A DNA stretch of 64,000 nt from positions 12,426,001 to 12,490,000 of the forward strand of contig JBBDHG010000057.1 of the NCBI GenBank assembly GCA_037951165.1. The letters run 5' to 3'. The stretch is from Lophius americanus (lineage: Eukaryota > Chordata > Actinopteri > Lophiiformes > Lophiidae). Position numbers and translations under genes: made by a program. Positions 23,601-33,400 of this stretch are shown here, piece after piece. Below the pieces are notes generated by a model. It was not told the origin of the DNA and ran no database searches. It was given only the letters and a program-made list of their open reading frames with translations. Each line of letters opens with the position of its first letter. The stretch's first letter is position 1.

Positions 23601-26600
23601 AAGAAAGTACACATATAACCAACAAAAATTATAGGATGTCGATGGATGATGACGCATTAAAACAAGGAAGTACTAACTTTCTCCCATGAGGGAATCAAAA
23701 GGGGCGAGCTTAGGGGGTAAAACATTATGTAGTGAACAGGAAGGACTAAGAAATGAGGAGAGGACTCAGACATGTCTTACAAACAAAACAAAGAAAAATC
23801 TGGAGGTCCTAATAGTCAGGTAAATCAAAAATAGAACAAAATTTGACACATTTTGTGTCATTTTAAATGGACCAGTTAGTCAAGGATACATGTAGACAGC
23901 AGGGGCTGGGCATCGAACCAATGACCTTCAGATAAGTGGAAGACCACTCCACCACCCGACCTACATCACTTTCCCATTTCTGACCTTATCAGGGCTTGAA
24001 CTGCGGTGCTGCATCCTCTGGGACACCTTCGACCCAGATACTGAGCTGTTTTATTAATAAAAGCTTCCTGCTTAAATAACTATCTGTCATTCACCTTTGA
24101 TACATTGTGAATTACTGTCATCCTCACGTGCAATATTCTTATATTTTGTTTACATAATTCATTAATATTTGTATATGCTTGAATGTTCTTTTTTTTGCCT
24201 TTTTTATAAAAAGCTTATAATAAGAGAAATATCTCCTGAGATATTCTGTAAACCAGTGTTGTAACTGATTAAAACTAGCTCAGTAATAGTCGGAATATAT
24301 TATGAGAAAAAAGAGTAGTTTCTTACAATAAGATTTAATTTGAAGCGGCATGACTGCATCTCTGTCCAACAGATTCCTCCTCGGGACAATAAGTTTATCT
24401 TATCTTTTATTGGAGGGTCCTTCTCGATGAATCACTTTTTCGTTTTTGTGCCTGTTGTGCCTGATGATAAGCTGTCATAAATGCTGTGAATGCATATATG
24501 TTAAATTATTCTAGATAGAAATTGAATTTTTTCTTTAAGACTTTTTCTGGTTCTGCTATTAATTTAGAAGAAAGAGATGTTATTTTATACGGTAATATTG
24601 ATGAGTAATGGTATTTTAAAGATAGTAAAACAAATGTAATAACACAGTAATAGCAGTTTAATACAACTATAGCAAAAAGAACAACAGTTCCCTAGGATAA
24701 GGATTAAAAGCTAACCAGGAGTTTAATAAACCAGTTAACAACCCATTTTGGTGACAATCACATTAATGTAATAACACAGTAATAGCAGTTTAATACAACT
24801 TAATAGCGAATAATAGCTTTTAAGGATAAAGATTTAACTCAATTGGTTACGGCATACACTCCGGGACCTGATCATCCAAACGGGCCACCTCGGGGGAGGG
24901 TGTCTTGTAGTAAAAGGCCAAACAGACATTTAAGCCACCGAATCCAACCTGGACTGGGTGATTTAAAACTGAATCTGATATTCCGTTTCTGATATTTAAC
25001 ACCCCACCCCACCCCCTCCCACAATAACAACACCCACCATTTCATGGGAGTACAGCATCAATCCCACTCTCATATTGGTATGTGCAAACAAAGGTGGTCA
25101 GAACTGATTTGGATAGTTAATGATAATTTTTTATTTATTTATTTATCTTATATGGAAAATTCCACAAAGCAAAGCTTTCAATATTTTTTTATTTGGTTAA
25201 TTATGGTACCCTATACAGATTGTTTACTTAAAATGTGTTGTTTCGCTCTTGGTTTATGAAGATTCACAGAAATAAAGCATTTAAAAAAATGTGGAATTAT
25301 AGATAGCGCTCTATAAGACAATTTCCACAGTTGTCTGTTACATAAGCCTCTACACTGTAGAGGCTTATGTAACAGTCTACAGTGTAGACTGTAGAGTCTA
25401 CAGTGACGGCTCATCTCTTGGGGTCAGCTGACCTCATATAAAAAGAAAACACGATTCACCGTGGAATGGCCGTCAACGCATTACTTGCTAATCCAAAAAG
25501 ACAAATGAGTCTTTTCAGAATATAAAGAACATCTAACTTAAATGTAGACAAATGATGTTGAAATCCACATATATAAACCTTTTTTTCCCCCTTACCTCCT
25601 ACATTATAGTTGCTTATCCCTGTTTGTGCGTCCGTATTCTCCGATGCATTATCTAACTATCAAGGCTGTATTCTGCGAGTCTCCAGCAAGAATAAAGCTT
25701 TTTTTTCTGATGTTCATCATTTATTAATCATGTTACATTCTTCTCACTGTGTCGCCTCCATGCTACGCTGGACCAGCAGTCTCCCCTCTGTCCTGCAGTT
25801 CTGATCATGTTACATAAACACCACAACAGACGCAAACAAACACCGACACACACATATAACCACAAAGCCACGCAATTCAATATGAATGGATATGTTTGCA
25901 GCTGCTGAGTTATTAGTTTTTGCTGTGCTATGGTTGTCTTGCTCTAGTAATACATATATATATATATATATGGATTAGATATATTTATTGATTATATATA
26001 TATTTTTGCTCCTTTTATTTTATTTTTAATACATTTAATGTCAAGTAAAAACAATTTACCTGCACTACATTTCATTACATTCATGGACAACCAAATTTCT
26101 CGTATTTCCATTTAAGTAACCCAAATACATAATGGAAAACACTGAGAGGGTCCATGATTACTTTTACTCTTGATACTTAAAGTACATGTTTCTGATCAGT
26201 CGTACATACTATTACTGAAGTAAAGTTTTGAATATAGAAATTTTACTCGTAGTGGAGTATTTTCACAGTCTTGTATTAATACTTTACTGAAGTGAATGTT
26301 ACTTGTACTTGACCCGCCGGTGCTCCTCTGACATGTGAGTTATTAATAGTGTCATAAATATGAGGTTTCGGTGAAGAAATCTTTTGGTGGTTTCGCGTTA
26401 CTGACACATCATCTTTACTTTCATCTCCGTCGTTTTGATGTTTGGCGAATATTTAAAGTTCCCTTGGTGAAAATGATGCCTTTTGGTCATCCACAGAATT
26501 TTTTAATGGCATGCTTTTTGCTCCACCTTATTAGCTGAAGCCCCCTCCTGGAGAGGAGTCAGTTATCCCATTCCGCCGCTAGGGGGCAGAATCGTTCTAC

Positions 26601-27913
26601 TGAACGGCTTTTCCCCCGCCATAACACTTAATTAATTGAGTATAATAATAAATAATAATACATTTAATTTATAATGCACTTTACATTTGGATCAAATCTC
26701 AAAGTATACTCAAACCAGTGGTGAATAGTAACCAAATACATTTACTCAAGCAATATAGTTAAGTACATATCTGAGGCACTTGCACTTTGCTTGATTATTT
26801 CCATTGTATGCTACTTAATACTTTTCATTTCAGTACACTGTCAATACCTGTCATAACAAATGAAGTAAATTACTTGAAATACATTTATTAGTTATCTTTT
26901 GTTTAACAATATATTCTTAGTTAACAAATTATTTTTCTTTTTAATGTAAATTATTCTCAACAGAAATAGTCAATTACAGTGAAATGTAATGACCAATACA
27001 CCTATATTGCATGCTTCTGGACTAAGGGTGCTGTACCGGAGAGAACCCACACAAACTGCACACAGAAAGACCCCAAGGCAACCGTCTTACCCACACCCAG
27101 TGTGCATGATTATTAAATTCAATCCTGTCTGCCAGTGTAGTAATTTAATAACAAAATTAAGTGTAGATTATATGATTACACTATTTATTCTGCCAAAATT
27201 GGAGAATTTAAACTAATCATAGTTATAAGTAACTGTAAATTTACCATATTAAGCTGTTGTTTTATAAGTTGCAAAAAAAGAGTTTATACAAATGAGTGTA
27301 CATTTTATTGACACAAAAGACAACAGATGTTGCTGTGACTCGCATTTATTAATTAGTAGGGTTTTTTTTTAAAAATATTTTCCCTAAAAGTTTTCATAAC
27401 TTATTCCAATCAATTATTTTGAGTATGCAATTTTAAGTTCTCGAAACTGTAGAGTTCTTTGAATGTACCATTTTAAGTAGCAATTATATACTTAACAAAC
27501 AAGTCTATATTACCCGAAAATTGGGAGTTTGGTAAACCCAGAGGGAGGCAAAAAGATACCTGCACGCTGCATTTTAAAGTTAGTAGAAATTTTTAACACA
27601 ATGTACCTTTTCACTGGCCATTCTGATTGTTTCATTTTGAGCATTTGGTTTTAGTGTGCAGCTCTAGGGCATCTATCACCCTCCAACATGTAAAGTTTGT
27701 AAATACAGAGCATTTTTTATTTTTTTAATCTTCCTGCTTAACTTATCCTCCTTTTTGTCTTGCTGTTTTATAAACTCAGGTCCGCCCCCTCCATACACCT
27801 ACGACTACGAGATGTACCCCCCACCTTACACCCCAACTCAGCCTCAGCCTCCGCCTCAGCCGGCCAACTACTCCCCGCCTCCACCTTACCCTGGCTGCTG
27901 CACCCGAAAGTGA
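14594..27913 (+). CDS. cyyr1: CYYR1, cysteine and tyrosine rich protein 1 (4 coding exons, complete)
   Basis: Small single-pass type I membrane protein; function poorly known. Exons: 14594-14669, 18899-18998, 22844-23004, 27780-27913. All are GT-AG and in phase. From the second ATG (14600, better Kozak context: G at -3 and +4) the product is 154 aa, the length of human CYYR1. The first in-frame ATG at 14594 adds two residues. Layout (numbering from 14600): signal peptide about 14-27; Cys/Tyr-rich ectodomain CDGCVEYCCDGSPPFCCSYYAYVG; transmembrane segment about 58-83 (TAISGIVFGVVFLMGAMAA); CMCMKN juxtamembrane; Pro/Tyr-rich tail with three PPxY motifs, potential WW-domain (NEDD4-type) ligands. 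It resembles Shisa-like proteins, but the exact match to the CYYR1 ectodomain and GTAI.GIVFG core decides it. It sits between adamts1 and app as in human. Confidence 0.95.
16011..16670 (+). mobile_element. Non-autonomous DNA transposon (MITE), complete copy
   Basis: 660 bp bounded by terminal inverted repeats aggtgggtttacatgg and ccatgtaaacccacct. Subterminal ttccgaatt words recur at both ends. It has no transposase ORF. A flanking ACT, or TA if the ends are drawn one base in, occurs on both sides, so the target-site duplication is short. A second, 5'-truncated copy lies at 39303-39842 in the same orientation. Confidence 0.85.
16977..18063. mobile_element. PIF/Harbinger-like inverted-repeat element
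   Basis: About 1.09 kb between agaaagtgggttgaggg and its imperfect reverse complement ending at 18063 (ggttaaacccactttct). Inside both ends are further 'actcag'/'ctctg' palindromic words typical of fish ISL2EU or Harbinger-type MITEs. No intact transposase. The superfamily is a recollection-based guess; the inverted repeats are visible. Confidence 0.65.
18097..18135 (+). repeat. Short dispersed segment shared with app intron 5
   Basis: 'cttctgataaaacac.tcatata' followed by a ttgcttttg-like word recurs at 57243-57283. Confidence 0.55.
18870..18895 (+). repeat. cyyr1: (TG)n tract at cyyr1 exon 2 acceptor
   Basis: About eleven TG units replace the usual polypyrimidine tract and run straight into cag|gt at 18898/18899. 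Confidence 0.93.
18899..18998 (+). CDS. cyyr1: cyyr1 exon 2: Cys/Tyr-rich ectodomain
   Basis: 100 nt encoding GGAQAQCDGCVEYCCDGSPP then FCCSYYAYVGDVLS. Cysteine spacing matches human CYYR1 (CxxxCxxYCCDG....CCSYYAY.G). Donor gtaagt. Confidence 0.95.
19143..19250 (+). mobile_element. LINE (L2/CR1-type) 3' tail
   Basis: Contains 'gcctctcgcccgatgtcagc', 'gggataggctccagcc' and 'aacaggataagcggttgat', then ATGA-type units. This is the tail of an abundant teleost LINE, or of a SINE sharing that tail. A shorter copy is at 48891-48945. Confidence 0.8.
19875..19985 (+). repeat. Degenerate tandem repeat, about 37-bp unit
   Basis: Three units share 'gcaaaagccacgacacaac' or close variants ending in aagaaaaa. 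A-rich on the + strand. Confidence 0.55.
21886..22075 (+). repeat. Dispersed repeat 'aactatttcatgg' family, copy B
   Basis: 'caaaaactatttcatgggtc', 'gtgtgaagaagaact' and 'tttctcaaccgtct' parallel copy A at 12421. Confidence 0.7.
22178..22285 (+). repeat. Dispersed repeat 'aactatttcatgg' family, copy C
   Basis: 'gcaaaaactatttcatgcat' and 'gtgtggaagaactgg' parallel copies A and B. It is shorter and lies about 100 bases after copy B. Confidence 0.65.
22844..23004 (+). CDS. cyyr1: cyyr1 exon 3: transmembrane segment
   Basis: 161 nt encoding GTAISGIVFGVVFLMGAMAA and LFLCLCMCMKNGRGTRVG, then FSTSYINTVTQGYP. It matches human CYYR1 residue by residue across the membrane core. Upstream acceptor is preceded by a TG tract; a CA tract follows about 35 bases after the donor. 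Confidence 0.95.
23036..23053 (+). repeat. (CA)n tract after cyyr1 exon 3
   Basis: CA dinucleotides just downstream of the exon 3 donor. They are complementary to the TG tract upstream of the same exon (22817-22839). Confidence 0.9.
23878..23968 (-). mobile_element. tRNA-derived SINE head
   Basis: On the minus strand an A box tggtggagtgg (23954-23944) and a B box ggttcgatgcc (23919-23909) fit the RNA polymerase III consensus. The sequence then continues into 'agcccctgctgtctacatg', as in fish tRNA-related SINEs. The cloverleaf is not intact, so it is not a tRNA gene. Confidence 0.7.
24361..24409 (+). mobile_element. LINE 3' end fragment
   Basis: 'ttcctcctcgggacaataag' then 'ttatcttatctt' resembles the tail 'tttcccctcgggataaataa' plus TATC repeats of a common fish non-LTR retrotransposon. 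Confidence 0.55.
24633..24800 (+). repeat. 36-bp perfect direct repeats 132 bp apart
   Basis: 24633-24668 and 24765-24800 are identical. Sequence after each copy is also partly similar, so a diverged tandem duplication of about 130 bp is likely. Confidence 0.85.
25002..25020 (-). repeat. G-quadruplex motif on minus strand
   Basis: Runs of C on the + strand (4, 4, 5 and 3) are separated by single bases. Confidence 0.6.
25335..25404. repeat. Cluster of perfect inverted repeats
   Basis: Arms 25335-25354 and 25356-25375 (20 bp) are exact reverse complements around one base (25355). Overlapping it are cagtctaca-g-tgtagactg (25373-25391) and tgtagact-gtag-agtctaca (25385-25404). Confidence 0.9.
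26160..26300 (+). repeat. Dispersed teleost repeat (3' part)
   Basis: 'actgaagtaaagttttgaat' and 'tactcgtagtggagtatttt', then 'aatactttactgaagtgaat', follow the known order of this abundant fish repeat. Confidence 0.65.
26640..26706 (+). repeat. AAT-tailed dispersed repeat, copy 1
   Basis: 'catttaatttataatgcact' then 'ttacatttggatcaaatctc' is nearly identical to 58485-58526. Both follow an (AAT)n tract. Confidence 0.8.
26715..26900 (+). repeat. Dispersed teleost repeat (5' part)
   Basis: 'cagtggtgaatagtaaccaa', 'atacatttactcaagcaata' and 'ttgattatttccattgtatg' follow the 5' half of the same abundant family as 8254 and 26160. Confidence 0.7.
27780..27913 (+). CDS. cyyr1: cyyr1 exon 4: proline/tyrosine-rich tail
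   Basis: 134 nt encoding PPPPYTYDYEMYPPPYTPTQ, PQPPPQPANYSPPPPYPG and CCTRK, stop TGA. Three PPxY motifs. Human CYYR1 ends SPPPPYPGNARK. Acceptor actcag. Confidence 0.94.
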
Positions 27914-28640
27914 ATCATAGCAGCACAAAGACGACTCAGAGAAACCCATCATGCAGGGTGGGGGGTTCCAGACAAGGAAATGATGTTCAGCAGGCCAGAA
28001 TTCCCTTCTACACATATGAAGGGTGTAGAAGAGAGTGAGTGAGGAAAAAAATGAGAGGAGGAATAAATAAGCACATCAGGAGAGAGCTCCAACACCTCCA
28101 CATTCCTTACTATTAGCTGGCGCTGTTACCTCAGTGAAAGCCTGTATTCTTATCCACACCTGGCTGTGAGCATCTCAGACTGCTGCTGCTGCTCTGAAGA
28201 AGGTGAAGACCACTTGGTCAGCTTGGAAGACAAGCTGACATCACTGGAGGACGAGTCTTACAAGGACACATTTCCATAAAATCCTGACTGAGGTGGGAGC
28301 TGATGATTTAAAGACTTGAATATAAAGACAATTATGACAACTTGAAAGGACTGCCTTACTTGAAACAATAGGAGTTGAGCCGCAGGTCACGTGTGCATTA
28401 GAATGGCAGCGGATTCTCTTTGAAATGGAAAAATCTGTTGCCTTTGTGAGATCATGAAAATGATTCATCATTTGAAATGTAGTGTGAATGTGTGAGATTG
28501 TTAGTGAATGTGAGCTGACATCACTGTGCTATCACTGATCCCCTTGATGGATTATAGGGATTAAACTGTATTATTCATCAATCAGGCAAATCATTTGAAG
28601 TGTTTTCCTACTGTTTTCAGGGTCTGCAATCTAAATTAAA
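27914..28640 (+). other. cyyr1: cyyr1 3' UTR (approximate)
   Basis: No further ORF. Candidate poly(A) signals are AATAAA at 28062, ATTAAA near 28563 and ATTAAA near 28635. The last has a GT-rich stretch after it, but the choice is not decidable by eye. Confidence 0.4.
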
Positions 28641-30160
28641 AATGTGATTAACCCTTGTGACTCACTTCCTCATTCTATATCCACATGCTCTATAAGACAT
28701 AAAACAGCCCCATTTCCTGCAACTGCTATAAAACTTTATATATTGATTTTTATTTTAAATATCAGCAGTCCTGCATGATCCTAACTATAAAGTATTGATT
28801 TATTTTCAGTTTTTTTTAATCATTTTATAATCTTCTCTTTTGTCAGTGTAAGGACACCAATATTGTGTCCCTGTCAGGAGCAGCAGCATTTTGAGCTCTT
28901 CAAAATACGTGAAGGGTTTGACCTTAACTAAAACTGTGGGAGGGGGGGAATCAGGTTTTAACAACTGGAGGTCAAAATTAAAAGACAACACAAAAAAAAC
29001 TGCTACATTTTTTACATGAGGCTTACAGTGGTGCCACAGGAAAAAAAGAAGCATAGTCAGGACACAGTGTTATGGTGAGATGGATTTACAACTAAAATGT
29101 CCATCCAAATATTGAGTGAGCCATGTTTTAAGAGTTTGAAAGGGAATAAATGGATTTATTTGTATCAGATTTCATTATTTATTTTAACGCCATCAACATA
29201 AGACATGAAAAGATCATCTAGAAGAAAAACATATGTGTATGGGCATGGCAGAAACCTGTATGGGCTTATATAAAAACCAATCCCAAGTTAAGAGTTAAGT
29301 ATGAAGAATACAAACCCGTTGTTTGACAGCAGGTTGTTGATAAGTCTTATCTACGGATATAAATCTAATGGAATCCATTAAATCGGCATTTTCATGTCAT
29401 AAAATAACTCCAACATACCTAATAGAAAACTGACCACGGGCTGTTTTTTATAAAGGAGGGTGAAGATTATCAGACTATCTAGTGGGGTAACAGTGAAATT
29501 GTGAATTACTGACAAAAAAATGTTTAAAGCTGGAAAGCTACTATATATATTTAAATATAAATATAAATGTCATCAGGATTGTACAGTATCAGAATCGAAA
29601 TGACAGGCAATATTGTGTTTTTCAATTTCATGAATATGAAAAAATAACAAATAATTAAGATAGGTATTTTCCTGTGCAAAGAACAGGAGAAAAAAAAGGC
29701 AGCATGAGATAGAAAAATGTAAAAACGAAAATAATGAAGCTAAGATTCCTGAATGAAAACCCAGAAACAAATAAATGATATCGTTCTCTGATGCGTCTGA
29801 TTAAAAAAGAACTTCCGTTTAAATTGGTTTCAGTTGGGACATTTTCTTTCATAACATGCTACATGAATAAATGTTGATGGTAAAAAGTAAGAGAAAAATT
29901 GTGATAGAAATCATAAATATACAAAATACATATACATACTTAGAATAAGACATATCACAGGCATATACACAACAATATATACAGTATACAGACATATACA
30001 CAACTACATACATGTAGACATACGTAATAAAAAGCGAAAATACACACCTACATTTAAATAAAGGTATAACAAATAGATAAATTTAAGGAAGACACACAGA
30101 AGTTCAAATGTTTCGCACAAACACGGTGTCTGTTTATTTATATGACTTATCAAAATGTAG
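28641..30160. other. Spacer between cyyr1 and app
   Basis: 1.5 kb of AT-rich DNA with no ORF or repeat family I recognise. From 29920 to 30060 'atacatac' and 'acatatacac' words are enriched (decayed microsatellite). Confidence 0.5.
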
Positions 30161-30197
30161 AATAGTGCGCTGGCGTATTAAACAGGTTACGCCATGA

Positions 30198-30205
30198 TCA
30201 CGTGA
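30198..30205. promoter_or_regulatory. app: E-box palindrome TCACGTGA
   Basis: An 8-bp palindrome containing CACGTG, the USF/TFEB-type bHLH core, about 150 bases before the app ATG. Binding is inferred. Confidence 0.5.
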
Positions 30206-30354
30206 CGCGGAGCTGAGCAGCTGGGCAGCCTCGGTATCACTCACCATTAGACAACGGGAGTCACCGGCACCGTACACCGTCCGTTCCTTCGCTCCTCACT
30301 CTTTAAACCATTCGGTGAAAGGCCAACTGTAGGACTGCAGTGTGAAGAACCGAC

Positions 30355-30414
30355 ATGGGGGACCGAGTAGCTTTCTTGCTGCTGGCCGTGGTGGCGTCTG
30401 CTCTGGCCGCCGAG
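30355..30414 (+). CDS. app: app exon 1: signal peptide
   Basis: 60 nt encoding MGDRVAFLLLAVVASALAAE, phase 0, donor gtaagg. Cleavage is likely after ALA or nearby; in human the mature protein starts LEVPTDG. Confidence 0.93.
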
Positions 30415-33400
30415 GTAAGGGAATCTGTTTCCATGAGAGGATTTGTAGTCTTTTCCACCATATTGTTGTAGCAACACAGAGAAGCTAGGTGGAGTAAATT
30501 ATAACTACACCGGAAGCCGAGTGGCTGCACCTTCAGATTAAAAGATAGAAATTCCTGCTGTGTGTTGTTGATATAATTAAATACTACTCTTTGACATCTA
30601 ACCTCCTAAACGATAATAATAACAATAATAATAATAGTAAGAGGGACTCAAATATTGTACGGAAACTATAAAGAATACTCCAAAAAGTAAATTCCAGTCC
30701 TTGGATTAAAAATACAAAACTATTCTTTATTCCTGGATCCAAATTACATTACAAAGAACTGAATACAAATTTTGTCAGAACTCCAACACCAAATGTTAGC
30801 ACTTATCATGCAAGCCTAATTACTGATGACTCTACTGTCTATTGTTTGACAGCACTCGATGACATCAAGAATAAAGATTTATTTATTTAATTAATTTTTT
30901 TTAATAGCTGAGACTGTGGTGTTTCATAGTTTTGGGGCATCATTCATAAAAACTTAAGTTGCATATAATTGGCAGAGTGATTTTATAGTTATTAATATTA
31001 TTAATAATAATAATTAATGATAAATGGTCGAGCAGTGACATGAATGGATATGAAAAGATGCACACAGTTCCATAACCGGAAGCTGTTTATAAATCTAGTA
31101 AGCTTGACTCTGGTCGCGAATATGCCTAAATCGAAGATAATAAACCTTTATCATACACATACACCGCAAAGCCATCCACATATTATTTTAGAGTACATTA
31201 CAAATGGGACAATAAGATCGGAAGTATCAGGCACAATATTTGACAAAATGAACACGAATAAATCATCTGATCCCTCGTATAGATCATCGGTAAAAGTCCG
31301 TGTGAACTCATTTATTGACACTATTTGGCAATAACAGAAAGTACGATCATTTAAAACGCTCATCACTCATGATATTTTTTTCCATCCATGTAATAGTAAT
31401 TTTTTAAATCTTTTTAAAAAACGTTCCAGACGAGTTCGATTTCGTCAGTTGTGGCGTGATTCAGAAGATGGCATGTACGCGGGCCATTCCTCCTAATTCA
31501 GTGTTGTTTAACTCATTATTGGGAATAAATCCTAATTATAATAGTATCATAGTATAATATAATATCGGATCATTTTCCATGTCCCCAGGCTAATTTTAAG
31601 GGAGTGGGCGTGTCTTGGAATGAAAATACGTCTATAGGCCGTGTGATTTTGTTTTTATGAAGATTTGACACACGCGCTGGTTTAAACAGAATATCCGACA
31701 TCGAGCAGATGACAGTATCCGTGCCAAAGAAACGTTGCGATTGTTATGTTGGTCATATCTCAGTCCGCTGTTGGAGCAGAGAGAAGGATAGAGCAGTAAG
31801 ATGGCGGCGGTGCACTGCAGCATTTATCAAGGCTCTGGAGCTGGAAGCCAACAGCAGATCTGATCATCACTGTTTGCTGTCAAGTGTCCGCAAAATAAAC
31901 ACTGAAATGTGACAGTAGTTACTCTGGAATGATATGAAGTATTCATTAATAATACCAATATATTTGTTGAACATACATTTTTATGCTCACTCCTTTGCTA
32001 ACACTGTCTCTTTGTTGATGTGCATCACCACAATAGCTGTTTCATTACAGTTGATTATTTTATCAGATTCATAACATTTCTGTTAAAATGTCACACCATT
32101 GTGTCCTTGTTTGTTTCTGACAATGATTAAATTCCCAGTTTTAGGATAACCCTTCATAAATCCCAACAGGAATTCTTGAGCCAGAGATTTCCCTAAAAAT
32201 GACACCAACCAAAGTATCCAATAATTTAATAAAGACAGTAAAATATTAAATATAAGTGAGAAATTAAATACAGATGTGTATAAGGAGTAAATGCAAACCA
32301 GTGCCTGCGAATAACATGATGATAATAATAATATAATAATAATGAAAGCGCTATTGTACATGATAATAATACTGAAACGTTAATATGATGAATGTAACGT
32401 GATATTCAAAATAATATAGCGCCTGCAAAATAATAATGAGAGCAAATATTGCACATGATAATAAAAAGCAATCTTTAAGATATGATACGGCACGTCATTT
32501 TTTGTTGTATTGGTATTAGAAGAAAGGCAACAGAAATCATTTCTGAAACATCAGTTAAACTGTTATTTTGCCAAATAAGTGTATACTGGTGATATGCATT
32601 TTCTCTTGGTTTCCCTGCCACTAATTAAGTTGTGACATTGTAGTGAAAGAAATGAAATATTCCTTGAACCACCACTCGCCAAATTAGCTGCATGTTTATT
32701 GAAACTTTATTTCATTCTGGTTAAATATTTTGTGTAAAAAGTTTCGATGCATTGTGATCTAATAGAATCTGGAGTTTCCATGCAACAATACATTAAATCA
32801 ACAATATCTTGATATTCACGTAAGTACTACTGCTGGAAGTAATTAATGGGAGAAGGTGAGCAACAGAAAGTGTCATCAGTACCTCAGTGGTGTCAGTCTG
32901 GCTAACATTAGCTAGCAATTTTTTTTTTTCCCTTTATCCTGGAACCAGAACACTTGGATTGTTCAGCTTCACTGTTGATGTCCTGTACTAACATAGTAGA
33001 AATCAGATTCATAAGTGAAGAAATATCAAAGATGATGCTCAGAGTTTAAAAGAGGAAAGATGGAAGCAGATAGAAAATTGGATATTTCAAGTTTCTGATG
33101 TTGTTTTGGTTTGTTTATGGCATCTTAGACTGCAACTCGACTCCGTACACAGCTATAGGAGCTTCACCTGATGGCGATTACAGTGTGGGAGTACGATGCC
33201 AGCCTTTTTGTGTTGTAAATCCTTGAGAAAGGGCTCTTGGATGGGTGCGGGCGGTCTGTTTGCATACTGCAGTCTGTTAGCCTGGGGCGGAACCAGCCCT
33301 TTCCTCTTAGTGGTTAGTTTAATGCCAGTATGCCTGCTGGCACTGCCAGCATTTCTCCCTGGATTGCTCTCTCTGCTGCTCACACTGCAGTTTTGGTTCC

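Larger units (their letters stand above)
23005..27779 (+). other. cyyr1: cyyr1 intron 3
   Basis: 4.8 kb. It holds a tRNA-derived SINE fragment (23878-23968), a LINE tail (24361-24409), a 36-bp direct repeat pair, a C-rich run, palindromes at 25335-25404 and three dispersed fish repeats (26160-26300, 26640-26706, 26715-26900). No other gene seen. Confidence 0.75.
30165..30420 (+). promoter_or_regulatory. app: app promoter and 5' UTR, CpG-rich
   Basis: A GC- and CpG-rich island in otherwise AT-rich DNA, ending at the first exon. It has no TATA box. A palindromic E-box TCACGTGA sits at 30198-30205. Mammalian APP also has a TATA-less, GC-rich promoter, where USF is known to bind an E-box-type site. 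No ATG precedes 30355 within about 90 bases. Confidence 0.65.

Noticed and set aside
23909..23944. A tRNA gene on the minus strand
   Set aside because: A and B boxes are present, but no acceptor stem or cloverleaf can be formed; it fits a tRNA-derived SINE.
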